Shown: positions 9,228-17,528 of the stretch, in pieces | Layout of the letters: every line of letters begins with the position of its first letter | Position numbering within the stretch: position 1 is the first letter of the stretch | Assembly: GCF_014649875.1 (NCBI RefSeq) | Contig: NZ_BMTW01000016.1 | Coordinates: 62,001 to 126,000 of the forward strand | Length of the DNA: 64,000 bases | Reading direction: 5' to 3' | DNA from: Streptomyces rubiginosohelvolus | Lineage (GTDB): Bacteria > Actinomycetota > Actinomycetes > Streptomycetales > Streptomycetaceae | The notes under the pieces: model-generated | The model's database searches: none | Told to the model about the DNA's origin: nothing | What the model saw: the letters and a program-made list of their open reading frames with translations, nothing else | Made by a program: the position numbers and the translations under genes

Positions 9228-9505
9228 GAACCACTGCCCCCTTGACCTGCCGGTCCGTCCGCTGCCCCGGTCAATCTAGTGCGCACACACGGTGAGTTCA
9301 GCAACGCGCCCGGATAGTGACCGTCGGACCCGCCGTGGACTCCGGCCGCGCCGGCACGGCGAGCAGGTCCCCCACCTGCCACCCCACCTGTCCGCCAAGG
9401 ACAAGGACACACCCCCCACCACTCCCGATCGGAGCATGCCCGCACCCCTCCCCCACCCCTAGCCTGCAGAAAGAAGAGCGTCCGAAACACCCCCAGGAGC
9501 CCCGC

Positions 9506-10846
9506 ATGACCGCAATCCCGCAGGAGCGCCGCGTCGTCACCGCCATCCCCGGCCCGAAGTCCATCGAGCTGCAGGCTCGTCGTACCGCGGCCGTCGCCGC
9601 AGGTGTGGGCTCCACCCTGCCGGTGTTCACCGCCCGGGCCGGCGGCGGGATCATCGAGGACGTGGACGGCAACCGGCTGATCGACTTCGGGTCCGGGATC
9701 GCCGTGACCTCCGTGGGCGCGTCCGCCGAGGCCGTCGTGCGGCGGGCCTCCGCGCAGCTCGCCGACTTCACCCACACCTGTTTCATGGTCACGCCGTACG
9801 AGGGGTACGTCGAGGTCTGCGAGCAGCTCGCCGAGCTGACGCCGGGCGACCACGCGAAGAAGTCCGCGCTGTTCAACTCGGGCGCCGAGGCCGTCGAGAA
9901 CGCGGTGAAGATCGCCCGCGCCCACACCAAGCGCACCGCCGTCGTCGTCTTCGACCACGGCTACCACGGCCGCACCAACCTCACCATGGGCATGACGGCG
10001 AAGAACATGCCGTACAAGCAGGGCTTCGGCCCGTTCGCGCCCGAGGTCTACCGCGTCCCGGTCGCCTACGGCTACCGCTGGCCGACCGGTGCGGAGAACG
10101 CCGGGACCGAGGCGTCCGCGCAGGCCATCGACGCGATCACCAAGCAGATCGGCGCCGACAACGTCGCCGCGATCATCATCGAGCCGGTGCTCGGCGAGGG
10201 CGGCTTCATCGAGCCGGCCAAGGGCTTCCTCCCGGCGATCGCGCAGTTCGCCAAGGACAACGGCATCGTGTTCGTCGCGGACGAGATCCAGTCCGGCTTC
10301 TGCCGTACCGGCCAGTGGTTCGCCTGTGAGGACGAGGGTGTCGTCCCGGACCTGATCACCACCGCCAAGGGCATCGCGGGCGGCCTGCCGCTCTCCGCCG
10401 TGACGGGCCGCGCCGAGATCATGGACGCCGCGCACGCGGGCGGCCTGGGCGGTACGTACGGCGGGAACCCGGTCGCCTGCGCCGGTGCGCTCGGCGCGAT
10501 CGAGACGATGCGCGAGCTGGACCTGAACGGGAAGGCCAAGCGAATCGAGGAGGTCATGAAGGGCCGCCTCGCCGAGATGCAGGCGAAGCTCCCGAACGGC
10601 GACATCATCGGTGACATCCGCGGCCGCGGCGCGATGATCGCGATCGAGCTGGTGAAGTCCGGCACGAAGGACCCGCACCCGGAGGCGGCGGGCGCGCTCG
10701 CGAAGGCCTGCCACGCCGAGGGTCTGCTCGTCCTGACCTGTGGCACGTACGGCAACGTCCTGCGCTTCCTGCCGCCGCTGGTGATCGGCGAGGACCTGCT
10801 GAACGAGGGCCTCGACATCATCGAGCGGGCGTTCGGCACGCTCTGA
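9506..10846 (+). CDS. gabT: 4-aminobutyrate aminotransferase
   Basis: PLP enzyme that converts GABA plus 2-oxoglutarate to succinate semialdehyde and glutamate. The 446-aa protein is full length for class III aminotransferases. It has FNSGAEAVENAVKIAR, DHGYHGRTNLTMGMT, the cofactor Asp in VADEIQSGFCRTG and the PLP lysine in TTAKGIAGGLPLSAV. The ATG at 9506 follows AGGAG with six-base spacing. A strong hairpin at 10864-10896 ends transcription. It lies in the same neighbourhood as polyamine transporter, aldehyde dehydrogenase and PuuB-like genes, consistent with the terminal step of putrescine breakdown through GABA. Confidence 0.93.
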   Translation: MTAIPQERRVVTAIPGPKSIELQARRTAAVAAGVGSTLPVFTARAGGGIIEDVDGNRLIDFGSGIAVTSVGASAEAVVRRASAQLADFTHTCFMVTPYEGYVEVCEQLAELTPGDHAKKSALFNSGAEAVENAVKIARAHTKRTAVVVFDHGYHGRTNLTMGMTAKNMPYKQGFGPFAPEVYRVPVAYGYRWPTGAENAGTEASAQAIDAITKQIGADNVAAIIIEPVLGEGGFIEPAKGFLPAIAQFAKDNGIVFVADEIQSGFCRTGQWFACEDEGVVPDLITTAKGIAGGLPLSAVTGRAEIMDAAHAGGLGGTYGGNPVACAGALGAIETMRELDLNGKAKRIEEVMKGRLAEMQAKLPNGDIIGDIRGRGAMIAIELVKSGTKDPHPEAAGALAKACHAEGLLVLTCGTYGNVLRFLPPLVIGEDLLNEGLDIIERAFGTL

Positions 10847-10863
10847 TTCCTCGAACCCGGGCG

Positions 10864-10896
10864 CGTACGGCGGCGGCTCCGCGCCGCTGCCGTACG
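10864..10896 (+). terminator. Intrinsic terminator after gabT
   Basis: Inverted repeat of 14 bp with one mismatch (10864-10877 with 10883-10896) and a 5-nt loop, starting 18 bp after the gabT stop codon. Confidence 0.65.
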
Positions 10897-10994
10897 GCAT
10901 CCGGGTGAGGGCCTGTGAAGAACGTGTGCGGGGCCGATGGCGGGAGGCCGTGGCGACTGTCGGCCGCCCCTCCCCTGCCGTACGGTTTCTGCAG

Positions 10995-11828
10995 ATGAGA
11001 GAAACACCTCGGCCTCGGGAAACCGCGGCCGACTCCGGGTCGGGGCTTCCCCAGCGCCGTCCGGAGCGTGCGTTCGCGCATGCCGGAGCCGATGGCTCCG
11101 GGACTCCTCACCGATCGGACGGCCGCCCGCCCCACACCCCCCGGGGCGCGCGGCGAACCGATCTCGCCGGCCATCCCGGAACAACCCCCCCTGTTCCCGG
11201 GTGGCCGGCCCCCCTCGTTTCCGGCGCCCTCGGTCTGCTCGCGGTCCTCTTCGCGCTGATCACCTGGCAGGTCGTCGTCGAAGGTCCGCTCTTCCGGCTG
11301 GACGAGCGGGTGGGGGCGAAGCTCTTCGGGCAGGGGCCCGGCGCACTGACCCAGGTCTTCTCCGACCTCGGCGGGATGCCCGTGGCGCTTCCCGTGCTGA
11401 CCTGCGCGATCGCGTACGCCCTGTGGCGCCGTGCTCTGCGGCTCGCCGTGTACGCGACCCTCACCATGGCGGCGGTGCCCGCGCTGGTCATCCCGCTGAA
11501 GGTGGCCACCGCCCGGCAGGGGCCGCTGACGGAGGCCGTCAACTACTACCCGTCCGGCCATACGGCGACGGCCGCCGTGGCGTACGGGGCGACCGCCCTG
11601 GTGCTGCTCGCGTTGCCGCGTCCGGCGTGGCTGCGGGAGGCCTCCTGGCCCCGGGCGTGGATGATGCCCGTCGCCGCGATCCTGCTGACCACGGCGACGG
11701 GCATCGGTCTGGTGCTGCACGGCTACCACTGGCCGCTGGACGTGCTGGCCAGTTGGTGCCTGGGGCCGTTGGTGCTGGCGCCCCTGTGGTGGGTCAGTTG
11801 CCGAAGTAGGCGTCGAAGTTCCGGCTGA
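10995..11828 (+). CDS. PAP2-family membrane phosphatase
   Basis: Probable lipid-phosphate phosphatase of the type 2 phosphatidic-acid phosphatase family. It has a Pro/Arg-rich N-terminal arm of ~85 residues, then about five transmembrane helices (for instance GALGLLAVLFALITW and ALVLLAL). The catalytic blocks are KVATARQGP (motif 1, with a shortened K...R spacing), YPSGHTATA (motif 2) and VLHGYHWPLD (motif 3 His-Asp). The ATG at 10995 (MRETPRP) is a plausible start, but no strong ribosome-binding site is seen and a later start is possible. Its 3' end overlaps the convergent chitinase gene by 35 bp. Substrate unknown. Confidence 0.8.
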   Translation: MRETPRPRETAADSGSGLPQRRPERAFAHAGADGSGTPHRSDGRPPHTPRGARRTDLAGHPGTTPPVPGWPAPLVSGALGLLAVLFALITWQVVVEGPLFRLDERVGAKLFGQGPGALTQVFSDLGGMPVALPVLTCAIAYALWRRALRLAVYATLTMAAVPALVIPLKVATARQGPLTEAVNYYPSGHTATAAVAYGATALVLLALPRPAWLREASWPRAWMMPVAAILLTTATGIGLVLHGYHWPLDVLASWCLGPLVLAPLWWVSCRSRRRSSG

Positions 11829-13617
11829 ACTCCCAGTTGTTGAAGCGGTCCCAGTTGATGGACCAGGTCATCAGGCCGCGCAGGTCGGACCAGGTTCCGC
11901 GGGTCTGGTAGGAGCCGCAGTCGGTCTTCTTGATCAGGCAGTTGAGCGCCTTGTTGACCTCGGCCGGGGTGGTGTGGCCGTTGCCCGCCTGGGTGGAGGC
12001 CGGAAGACCGATGGCGACCTGGTCGGGGCGGAGGCCCGGGAAGACCTTGGTGGTGTCGCCCGCCACCGGGAAGCCCGCGAGCAGCATGTCGGTCATCGCG
12101 ATGTGGAAGTCCGCGCCGCCCATGGTGTGGTACTGGTTGTCGAGGCCCATGATCGGGCCCGAGTTGTAGTCCTGGACGTGCAGCAGGGTCAGGTCGTCGC
12201 GCAGCGCGTGGATGACCGGGAGGTAGGCCCCGGCGCGCGGGTCCTGGCCGCCCCAGGGGCCCGAGCCGTAGAACTGGTAGCCGAGCTGCACGAAGAAGGT
12301 CTCCGGCGCCATCGTGAGGACGAAGTCGGAGCCGTACTTCGCCTTGAGGGACTTCACCGCGGAGATCAGGTTGACGATCACCGGTGAGGTCGGGCTGCGG
12401 AAGTCGGTGTCTCCCGTGTTGAGGGAGAGCGAGTGGCCTTCGAAGTCGATGTCGAGGCCGTCGAGGCCGTAGGTGTCGATGATCTTCGAGACCGAGGTGA
12501 CGAAGGCGTCCCGGGCGGCGGTGGAGGCGAGCTGCACCTGTCCGTTCTGGCCGCCGATCGAGATCAGCACCTTCTTGCCTGCGGCCTGCTTGGCCTTGAT
12601 GGCGGCCTTGAACTCCGCCTCGGACTCGACGTTCGGGCACTCGGCGACCGGGCAGAGCGCGAAGCGGATGTCGCCGGAGGTGACGGAGGTGGGCTCGCCG
12701 AAGGCGAGGTTGATGACGTCCCAGGAGTCGGGCACGTCCGCCATCCGCGTATAGCCGGAGCCGTTAGCGAAGCTGGAGTGCAGATAGCCGACGAGCGCGC
12801 GGGCCGGGAGCTTGGTGTCGCCGCCGCCTCCGCCTGCCGTGGTGGTCGCCGTGACCGCCGCCGACTTCGCGGATTCCCCGGCCGCGTTGGTGGCGCTGAC
12901 CTGGAAGCTGTACGCGGTCGAGGGCGTCAGGCCCGTCACGGTGGCGGAAGGACCGGTGGCCGTGGCCACCTTCGTACCGCCGCGGTAGACGTTGTAGCCG
13001 CTCGCGCCGGACACGGCGTTCCAGGAGAGCGCGACGGAGGACGAGGTGATCGCGGTGGTCTTCAGGCCCGCGGGGACGGCCGGGATCACCACGGGGTCGC
13101 CGCCGGGGCCGACGAGGGTGAGGTCGTCGACGTAGTGGGCGGGGGTGCCGTACCAGCCGTGGGTGTAGACGCTCACCGAGGTGGTGGAGGGGCCGGTCCT
13201 GAAGGTGGTGGTGAGCTGCTTCCACGCGCCGGAGGACTGGGTCCAGGTGGAGACGTCGGTGGTGCCGGTGCCGGAAGCGCCGAGGTAGACGTAACTGCCC
13301 TGTACCCAGGCGCTCAGGGTGTACGAGGAGTTGGGCTTGACCGTGACGCTCTGGGAGCACTTGGCGTTGTCGCTGCCGGCCGGGGTGGCCTTCAGCGCCT
13401 TGGTGCCGCCGTGCACCGGGGTGGAGACGACCGCCCCGCTGGCGGCCGTACAGCTCCAGCCGTCGAGTCCCGACTCGAAGCCGCCGTTGCGGGCCAGGTC
13501 CATGTCCGCCGCGCCGGCCGCCGGCGCCGTGGCGACCAGGGCACCGGCGGCGAGCACGGCGGCCGTGGCGGCGGCCAGAAGTCCGGAGAATCTGACGGTT
13601 GGTCCGGTGCGTTCCAC
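11794..13617 (-). CDS. Secreted GH18 chitinase with N-terminal carbohydrate-binding and FnIII modules
   Basis: Extracellular chitinase, 607 aa from the GTG at 13617 (GGAGG five bases upstream). Modules in order: Sec signal peptide (residues 1-38, ending APAAGA), a CBM-like beta-sandwich (~40-175, NGGFESGLDGWSC), a fibronectin type III domain (~182-265), a Gly-rich linker (AGGGGGD), and a GH18 catalytic barrel. The barrel has the SIGGQNG strand and the active-site DGLDIDFE, with the catalytic acid as the last Glu, followed by MAPE. This is the normal architecture of Streptomyces family 18 chitinases. A dre-type operator overlaps its promoter, so repression by DasR and induction by chitin/GlcNAc products is expected. 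Its 3' end overlaps the PAP2 gene. Confidence 0.94.
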   Translation of the reverse strand: MERTGPTVRFSGLLAAATAAVLAAGALVATAPAAGAADMDLARNGGFESGLDGWSCTAASGAVVSTPVHGGTKALKATPAGSDNAKCSQSVTVKPNSSYTLSAWVQGSYVYLGASGTGTTDVSTWTQSSGAWKQLTTTFRTGPSTTSVSVYTHGWYGTPAHYVDDLTLVGPGGDPVVIPAVPAGLKTTAITSSSVALSWNAVSGASGYNVYRGGTKVATATGPSATVTGLTPSTAYSFQVSATNAAGESAKSAAVTATTTAGGGGGDTKLPARALVGYLHSSFANGSGYTRMADVPDSWDVINLAFGEPTSVTSGDIRFALCPVAECPNVESEAEFKAAIKAKQAAGKKVLISIGGQNGQVQLASTAARDAFVTSVSKIIDTYGLDGLDIDFEGHSLSLNTGDTDFRSPTSPVIVNLISAVKSLKAKYGSDFVLTMAPETFFVQLGYQFYGSGPWGGQDPRAGAYLPVIHALRDDLTLLHVQDYNSGPIMGLDNQYHTMGGADFHIAMTDMLLAGFPVAGDTTKVFPGLRPDQVAIGLPASTQAGNGHTTPAEVNKALNCLIKKTDCGSYQTRGTWSDLRGLMTWSINWDRFNNWEFSRNFDAYFGN

Positions 13618-13664
13618 AACAGCCTCCGCGCAGGGGGAAGTCGGCGAGTGACGTGCGCACAACA

Positions 13665-13689
13665 TGGTCCAGACCAATCAGGTTGTCAA
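13665..13689 (-). promoter_or_regulatory. Chitinase promoter with dre/DasR-type operator
   Basis: The palindrome TGGTCTGGACCA (minus-strand reading, 13665-13676) fits the dre consensus TGGTCTAGACCA for the GlcNAc-responsive repressor DasR. It is also the TGGTCCAGACC motif known from Streptomyces chitinase promoters. A good -35 box TTGACA lies at 13684-13689, so the operator fills the -35/-10 spacer, about 50 bp upstream of the chitinase GTG. Confidence 0.75.
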
Positions 13690-13707
13690 GACCTCTGGCA
13701 GTCGCTC

Positions 13708-14214
13708 TCAGCCCTCCGGGCGGCCGCGATCGTCACGGGCATCGCGATCGCCACGGGCATCACGGGCCTCGCCGGCCGCGGCGCCCGCCGCCTCGTGCAT
13801 CGCGAGTTCGAGGAGCGCGGCGTCGGTGAGAGTCCCCGAGCCGTCCGGCGGGATGAGCCAGCGCACTCCCCCGGTGGCCCGCCCCGGATACGGGACGACG
13901 ATCCAGGTGCCCTGGCCGCAGCCCCTGATCCCGGTGCCGATCCAGCGGGAGACGGTGCCCGGCGGGACGAAGAAGCCCATGCGGGACTCCCCGAAGTCGG
14001 CGAGGACCGGGCCCGGCCGGTCGATGAGGCGGGTGAGGACGTCGAGCGTCGGATAGCCCAGCTCACCGGGGAGGATCAGCACGTCCCAGCGCCTGCCGGC
14101 GGGAAGAAGAGCGATCCCCTGCGGGCTGCGCTCCCATTCCCACCGGCAGGCGCCGGGGTCCGGTGCCACCGATGCGAGCCACTCGACCGCGGCTTTCGTT
14201 TCCGGTCCCGTCAT
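13708..14214 (-). CDS. Conserved hypothetical protein (primase/polymerase N-domain-like)
   Basis: 168-aa protein upstream of the chitinase. The core (residues ~15-135; WDVLILPGELG, GPVLADFGESRMGFFVPPG, GTWIVVPYPGR) resembles the small bifunctional DNA primase/polymerase N-terminal-like proteins common in streptomycetes, but no catalytic DxD motif is clear. The C-terminus is an Ala/Arg/Asp-rich repetitive tail (ARDARGDRDARDDRG). It lacks a signal peptide and membrane segments. Function unknown. The start ATG 14214 is the first in the conserved reading. Confidence 0.65.
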   Translation of the reverse strand: MTGPETKAAVEWLASVAPDPGACRWEWERSPQGIALLPAGRRWDVLILPGELGYPTLDVLTRLIDRPGPVLADFGESRMGFFVPPGTVSRWIGTGIRGCGQGTWIVVPYPGRATGGVRWLIPPDGSGTLTDAALLELAMHEAAGAAAGEARDARGDRDARDDRGRPEG

Positions 14215-14350
14215 GACCAGCCTCCCGTTGACGTGGACACCGGCAGGGTTCTACCGGTGGGTACACGTGCGAGAGAGAGTTCGGCCTCGACTATGACGCG
14301 GGTTGGGGCCACGAATGGCCGTGACGTGAGTCACATTATTCGACAGGGTG

Positions 14351-15766
14351 TCAGCTGTCGAAGCCGAGACCCAGCTTGTCCATGGTCTTCAGCCACAGGT
14401 TGCGGTGGCCGCCGTTGCTGTCGGCGTGGGCCAGGGACCGCTTGGTGATCTCGATGCCGGCCCAGGCGAAGGGCTCCGGCGGGAAGGGCATCGGCTTGGA
14501 ACGGACCATCTCCAGACGGGTCCGTTCGGTCTCCTCACCGGAGAGCAGATCGAGCATCACGTCGGCCCCGAAGCGGGTCGACCCGACGCCGAGGCCGGTG
14601 AATCCGGCGGCGTAGGCGACCCGCCCCTGATGGGCCGTTCCGAAGAATGCCGTGAAGCGGGCACAGGTGTCGATCGCACCGCCCCAGGCATGCGTGAAAT
14701 TCAGTCCGGAAAGCTGCGGGAAGCAGGTGAAGAACTGCTCCGCCAATTTCAGGAACGTCTCCGGCCGCTGGTCGAGATCGGCGCTGAGCCGGCCCCCGTA
14801 CGGATAGATCGCGTCGTATCCGCCCCACAGGATCCGGTTGTCCGCGGAAAGCCGGAAGTAGTGGAATTGGTTGGCGCTGTCGCCGAGTCCCTGGCGGCTC
14901 TTCCAGCCGATGGATTCGAGCTGCTCGGGGGTGAGCGGTTCGGTCATCAGCGCGTAATCGTAGACCGGCACGGTGTACGGCCGGACCCGCTTGACGAGCG
15001 AGGGGAAGATGTTGGTGCCGAGGGCGACCCGGCGGGCGAAGACCCTGCCGTACGGGGTGCGGACCGCCATCCCCTCCCCCGAGCGGACGAGGTCGAGCCC
15101 GCGCGTGTGCTCGTAGATCCGTACGCCCAGTTCCTGACAGGCCCGCTTGAGGCCCCAGGCGAGCTTCGCCGGGTGCAGCATCGCGACGCCTCGCCGGTCC
15201 CAGAGGCCGCCGAGGAAGGTCGGCGAGTCGACCTCGGCGCGCAGGGCGTCACGGTCCAGGAAGTCGACGCCCGTGATACCGAGCTTGACGATCTCCTCGT
15301 GCCATTCCCGCAGCTCTTCGAGCTGGTGGGGCTCGGTGGCGACGTCGATCTCGCCGGTCCGCTCGAACTCGCAGTCGATGCCGTAGCGGGCGACGGCGGC
15401 CTCGATGGCGTCGAGGTTCCGCTCCCCCAGTTCCTCCAGCCGCGCGATCTCGTCGGGCCAGCGCTCCACGCCGTTGGCCAGCCCGTGGGTGAGGGAGGCG
15501 GCGCAGAAGCCGCCGTTGCGGCCCGAGGCGGCCCAGCCCACCTCGTGCCCCTCGATGAGGACGACGTCCCGCTCCGGATCGCGCTCCTTGGCGATGAGCG
15601 CGGTCCACAGTCCGCTGTAGCCGCCGCCGACGACCAGGAGGTCGGTGTGCTCGTCGCCGGTGAGGGCGTCGAGCGCGTCGGGTTTGGCCGGGTCGTCGAG
15701 CCAGTAGGAGACCGGCTTGGCGCCGGAAAGGGATTGTGCAGCAGTACGCATGGCAGCTGGGGCCAT
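14351..15766 (-). CDS. FAD-dependent oxidoreductase, PuuB/DAO family
   Basis: Probable amine oxidase of the D-amino-acid-oxidase fold. The 471-aa protein has a dinucleotide-binding strand DLLVVGGGYSGLW at residues ~42-54, GWAASGRNGGFC, and C-terminal GFTGLGVGSTRFGAD of this family. It is closest in character to gamma-glutamylputrescine oxidase, which oxidises a terminal amine to an aldehyde. The ATG at 15766 has GAAGGAG nine bases upstream; an in-frame ATG 15 bases later (15751) is the alternative. It follows potC by 23 bp and is the last gene of the potD-A-B-C operon direction, so it is likely co-transcribed with polyamine uptake. Confidence 0.85.
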   Translation of the reverse strand: MAPAAMRTAAQSLSGAKPVSYWLDDPAKPDALDALTGDEHTDLLVVGGGYSGLWTALIAKERDPERDVVLIEGHEVGWAASGRNGGFCAASLTHGLANGVERWPDEIARLEELGERNLDAIEAAVARYGIDCEFERTGEIDVATEPHQLEELREWHEEIVKLGITGVDFLDRDALRAEVDSPTFLGGLWDRRGVAMLHPAKLAWGLKRACQELGVRIYEHTRGLDLVRSGEGMAVRTPYGRVFARRVALGTNIFPSLVKRVRPYTVPVYDYALMTEPLTPEQLESIGWKSRQGLGDSANQFHYFRLSADNRILWGGYDAIYPYGGRLSADLDQRPETFLKLAEQFFTCFPQLSGLNFTHAWGGAIDTCARFTAFFGTAHQGRVAYAAGFTGLGVGSTRFGADVMLDLLSGEETERTRLEMVRSKPMPFPPEPFAWAGIEITKRSLAHADSNGGHRNLWLKTMDKLGLGFDS

Positions 15767-15789
15767 GGTTTCCAACTCCTTCAGGAATT

Positions 15790-16593
15790 TCAGTTTCGAG
15801 CGTTGCTCTTGCGGCGGCTCGCGATGAGCTGACCGACAAGAACCATCAGTACCGCAATCACGAACATGGCGGTGCCGATGACATTGATCTGCACGGGCGT
15901 GCCGCGCTGCGCCGATCCCCAGACGAACATGGGGAACGTGACGGTGGAGCCCGCGTTGAAATTCGTGATGATGAAATCGTCGAACGAGAGCGCGAAGGCG
16001 AGCAGCGCTCCCGCCGCGATACCGGGGGCGGCGATGGGAAGGGTCACCCGTACGAAGGTCTGCACGGGGCCCGCGTACAGGTCGCGGGCGGCTTCCTCCA
16101 GTCTCGGGTCCATCGACATGACGCGCGCCTTGACGGCGGTCACCACGAAGCTGAGGCAGAACATGATGTGCGCGATCAGCACGGTCCAGAAGCCGAGCTC
16201 GGCGCCCATGTTCAGGAAGAGGGTGAGCAGGGAGGCCGCCATGACGACCTCGGGCATCGCCATCGGCAGGAAGATCAGCGAGTTGATCGCGCCGCGCGCC
16301 CGGAAGCGGTAGCGGACCAGGGCGAAGGCGATCATCGTGCCGAGCGCGGTCGCCCCGAGCGTCGCCCAGAAGGCGATCTGGAGCGAGAGGGAGAGCGAGC
16401 CGCACAGGTCGGCGACGCCGCAGGGGTCCTTCCAGGCGTCCAGCGAGAACTGCTGCCAGGCGTAGTTGAAGCGCCCCTTGGGCTTGTTGAACGAGAACAC
16501 CATCACGACGATGTTCGGCAGGATCATGTACGCGAGGGTCAGCAGACCCGCGATGACGACCAGGTTCCGGCGTATCCAGCGCAGTACGGGCAT
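15790..16593 (-). CDS. potC: Spermidine/putrescine ABC transporter permease PotC
   Basis: Second inner-membrane permease of the polyamine importer, 267 aa with about six transmembrane helices. The EAA loop that docks the ATPase is at EEAARDLYAGPVQTFVRVTLPIAAPGI (residues ~175-200; the EAARDLYAG core is plain). Its ATG shares a base with the potB stop (TGATG), which implies translational coupling. Confidence 0.9.
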   Translation of the reverse strand: MPVLRWIRRNLVVIAGLLTLAYMILPNIVVMVFSFNKPKGRFNYAWQQFSLDAWKDPCGVADLCGSLSLSLQIAFWATLGATALGTMIAFALVRYRFRARGAINSLIFLPMAMPEVVMAASLLTLFLNMGAELGFWTVLIAHIMFCLSFVVTAVKARVMSMDPRLEEAARDLYAGPVQTFVRVTLPIAAPGIAAGALLAFALSFDDFIITNFNAGSTVTFPMFVWGSAQRGTPVQINVIGTAMFVIAVLMVLVGQLIASRRKSNARN

Positions 16594-17528
16594 CAGACCA
16601 GGTCCTCCGTCCCGGAGCGGCGGATGTAGAAGGTGACCATCAGCAGGACGATCGCCATGAGGATGAACGAGAGCGCGGCGGCCGTCGGGTAGTCCAGGAC
16701 CCGCAGGAACTGGCTCTGGATGACGCTGCCGACCATCTTGGTGTCGGTGGAGCCGAGCAGTTCGGCGTTGACGTAGTCGCCGCTGGCCGGGATGAAGGTC
16801 AGCAGGGTGCCGGAGACCACGCCGGGCATGGAGAGCGGGAAGGTCACCTTGCGGAAAGTGGTGGCGGGGGTGGCGTAGAGGTCGCCCGCCGCCTCGTGCA
16901 GCCGGCCGTCGATCCGCTCCAGCGAGGTGTAGAGCGGCAGGATCATGAACGGCAGGAAGTTGTACGTGAGGCCGCAGACGACGGCCATCGGGGTGGCCAG
17001 GACCCGGTTGGACTCGGTCCAGCCGAGCCAGCTGGTGACGTCCAGGACGTGCAGGGTGTTGAGCACGTCCACGACCGCGCCGCCGTCGGCGAGGATCGTC
17101 TTCCACGCCAGCGTACGGATGAGGAAGCTGGTGAAGAACGGGGCGATGACCAGCACCAGGACGAGGTTGCGCCAGCGGCCCGCCTTGAACGCGATGAGGT
17201 AGGCAAGCGGGTAGCCCAGCAGCAGGCACAGGATCGTGGCGGTGCCCGCGTACAGCAGGGACCGGATGAACTGCGGGTAGTACTCGCGCAGCGCGTCCAC
17301 GTACGTCTGGAAGTGCCAGGTCACCTCGAAGCCCTGCTCCAGCGAGCCGGTCTGTACGGAGGTGGAGGCCTGGTAGACGAGCGGCAGGGCGAAGAAGACG
17401 ACCAGCCAGAGGATGCCGGGGAGCAGCAGCCAGTAGGGGACGAGCCGCTTGCGGGTGGAGGGCTTGCGGAGCGTGAGCTCCCGGGGCTCCTCAGGGGTCG
17501 GCGCGGGCGGCGCCTCGGTGACGCTCAT
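16593..17528 (-). CDS. potB: Spermidine/putrescine ABC transporter permease PotB
   Basis: First permease of the polyamine importer, 311 aa. A Pro/Glu-rich cytoplasmic N-terminus is followed by six hydrophobic segments beginning VPYWLLLPGILWLVVFFALP. The EAA loop HEAAGDLYATPATTFRKVTFP is at about residues 208-228. Its start overlaps the end of potA by four bases (ATGA), and its stop overlaps potC. Confidence 0.9.
   Translation of the reverse strand: MSVTEAPPAPTPEEPRELTLRKPSTRKRLVPYWLLLPGILWLVVFFALPLVYQASTSVQTGSLEQGFEVTWHFQTYVDALREYYPQFIRSLLYAGTATILCLLLGYPLAYLIAFKAGRWRNLVLVLVIAPFFTSFLIRTLAWKTILADGGAVVDVLNTLHVLDVTSWLGWTESNRVLATPMAVVCGLTYNFLPFMILPLYTSLERIDGRLHEAAGDLYATPATTFRKVTFPLSMPGVVSGTLLTFIPASGDYVNAELLGSTDTKMVGSVIQSQFLRVLDYPTAAALSFILMAIVLLMVTFYIRRSGTEDLV

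Noticed and set aside
14351..16405. 684-codon extended oxidoreductase
   Set aside because: The extra N-terminal residues are a wrong-frame reading of potC; ATG 15766 has a proper ribosome-binding site and the protein then starts ahead of its FAD-binding domain.
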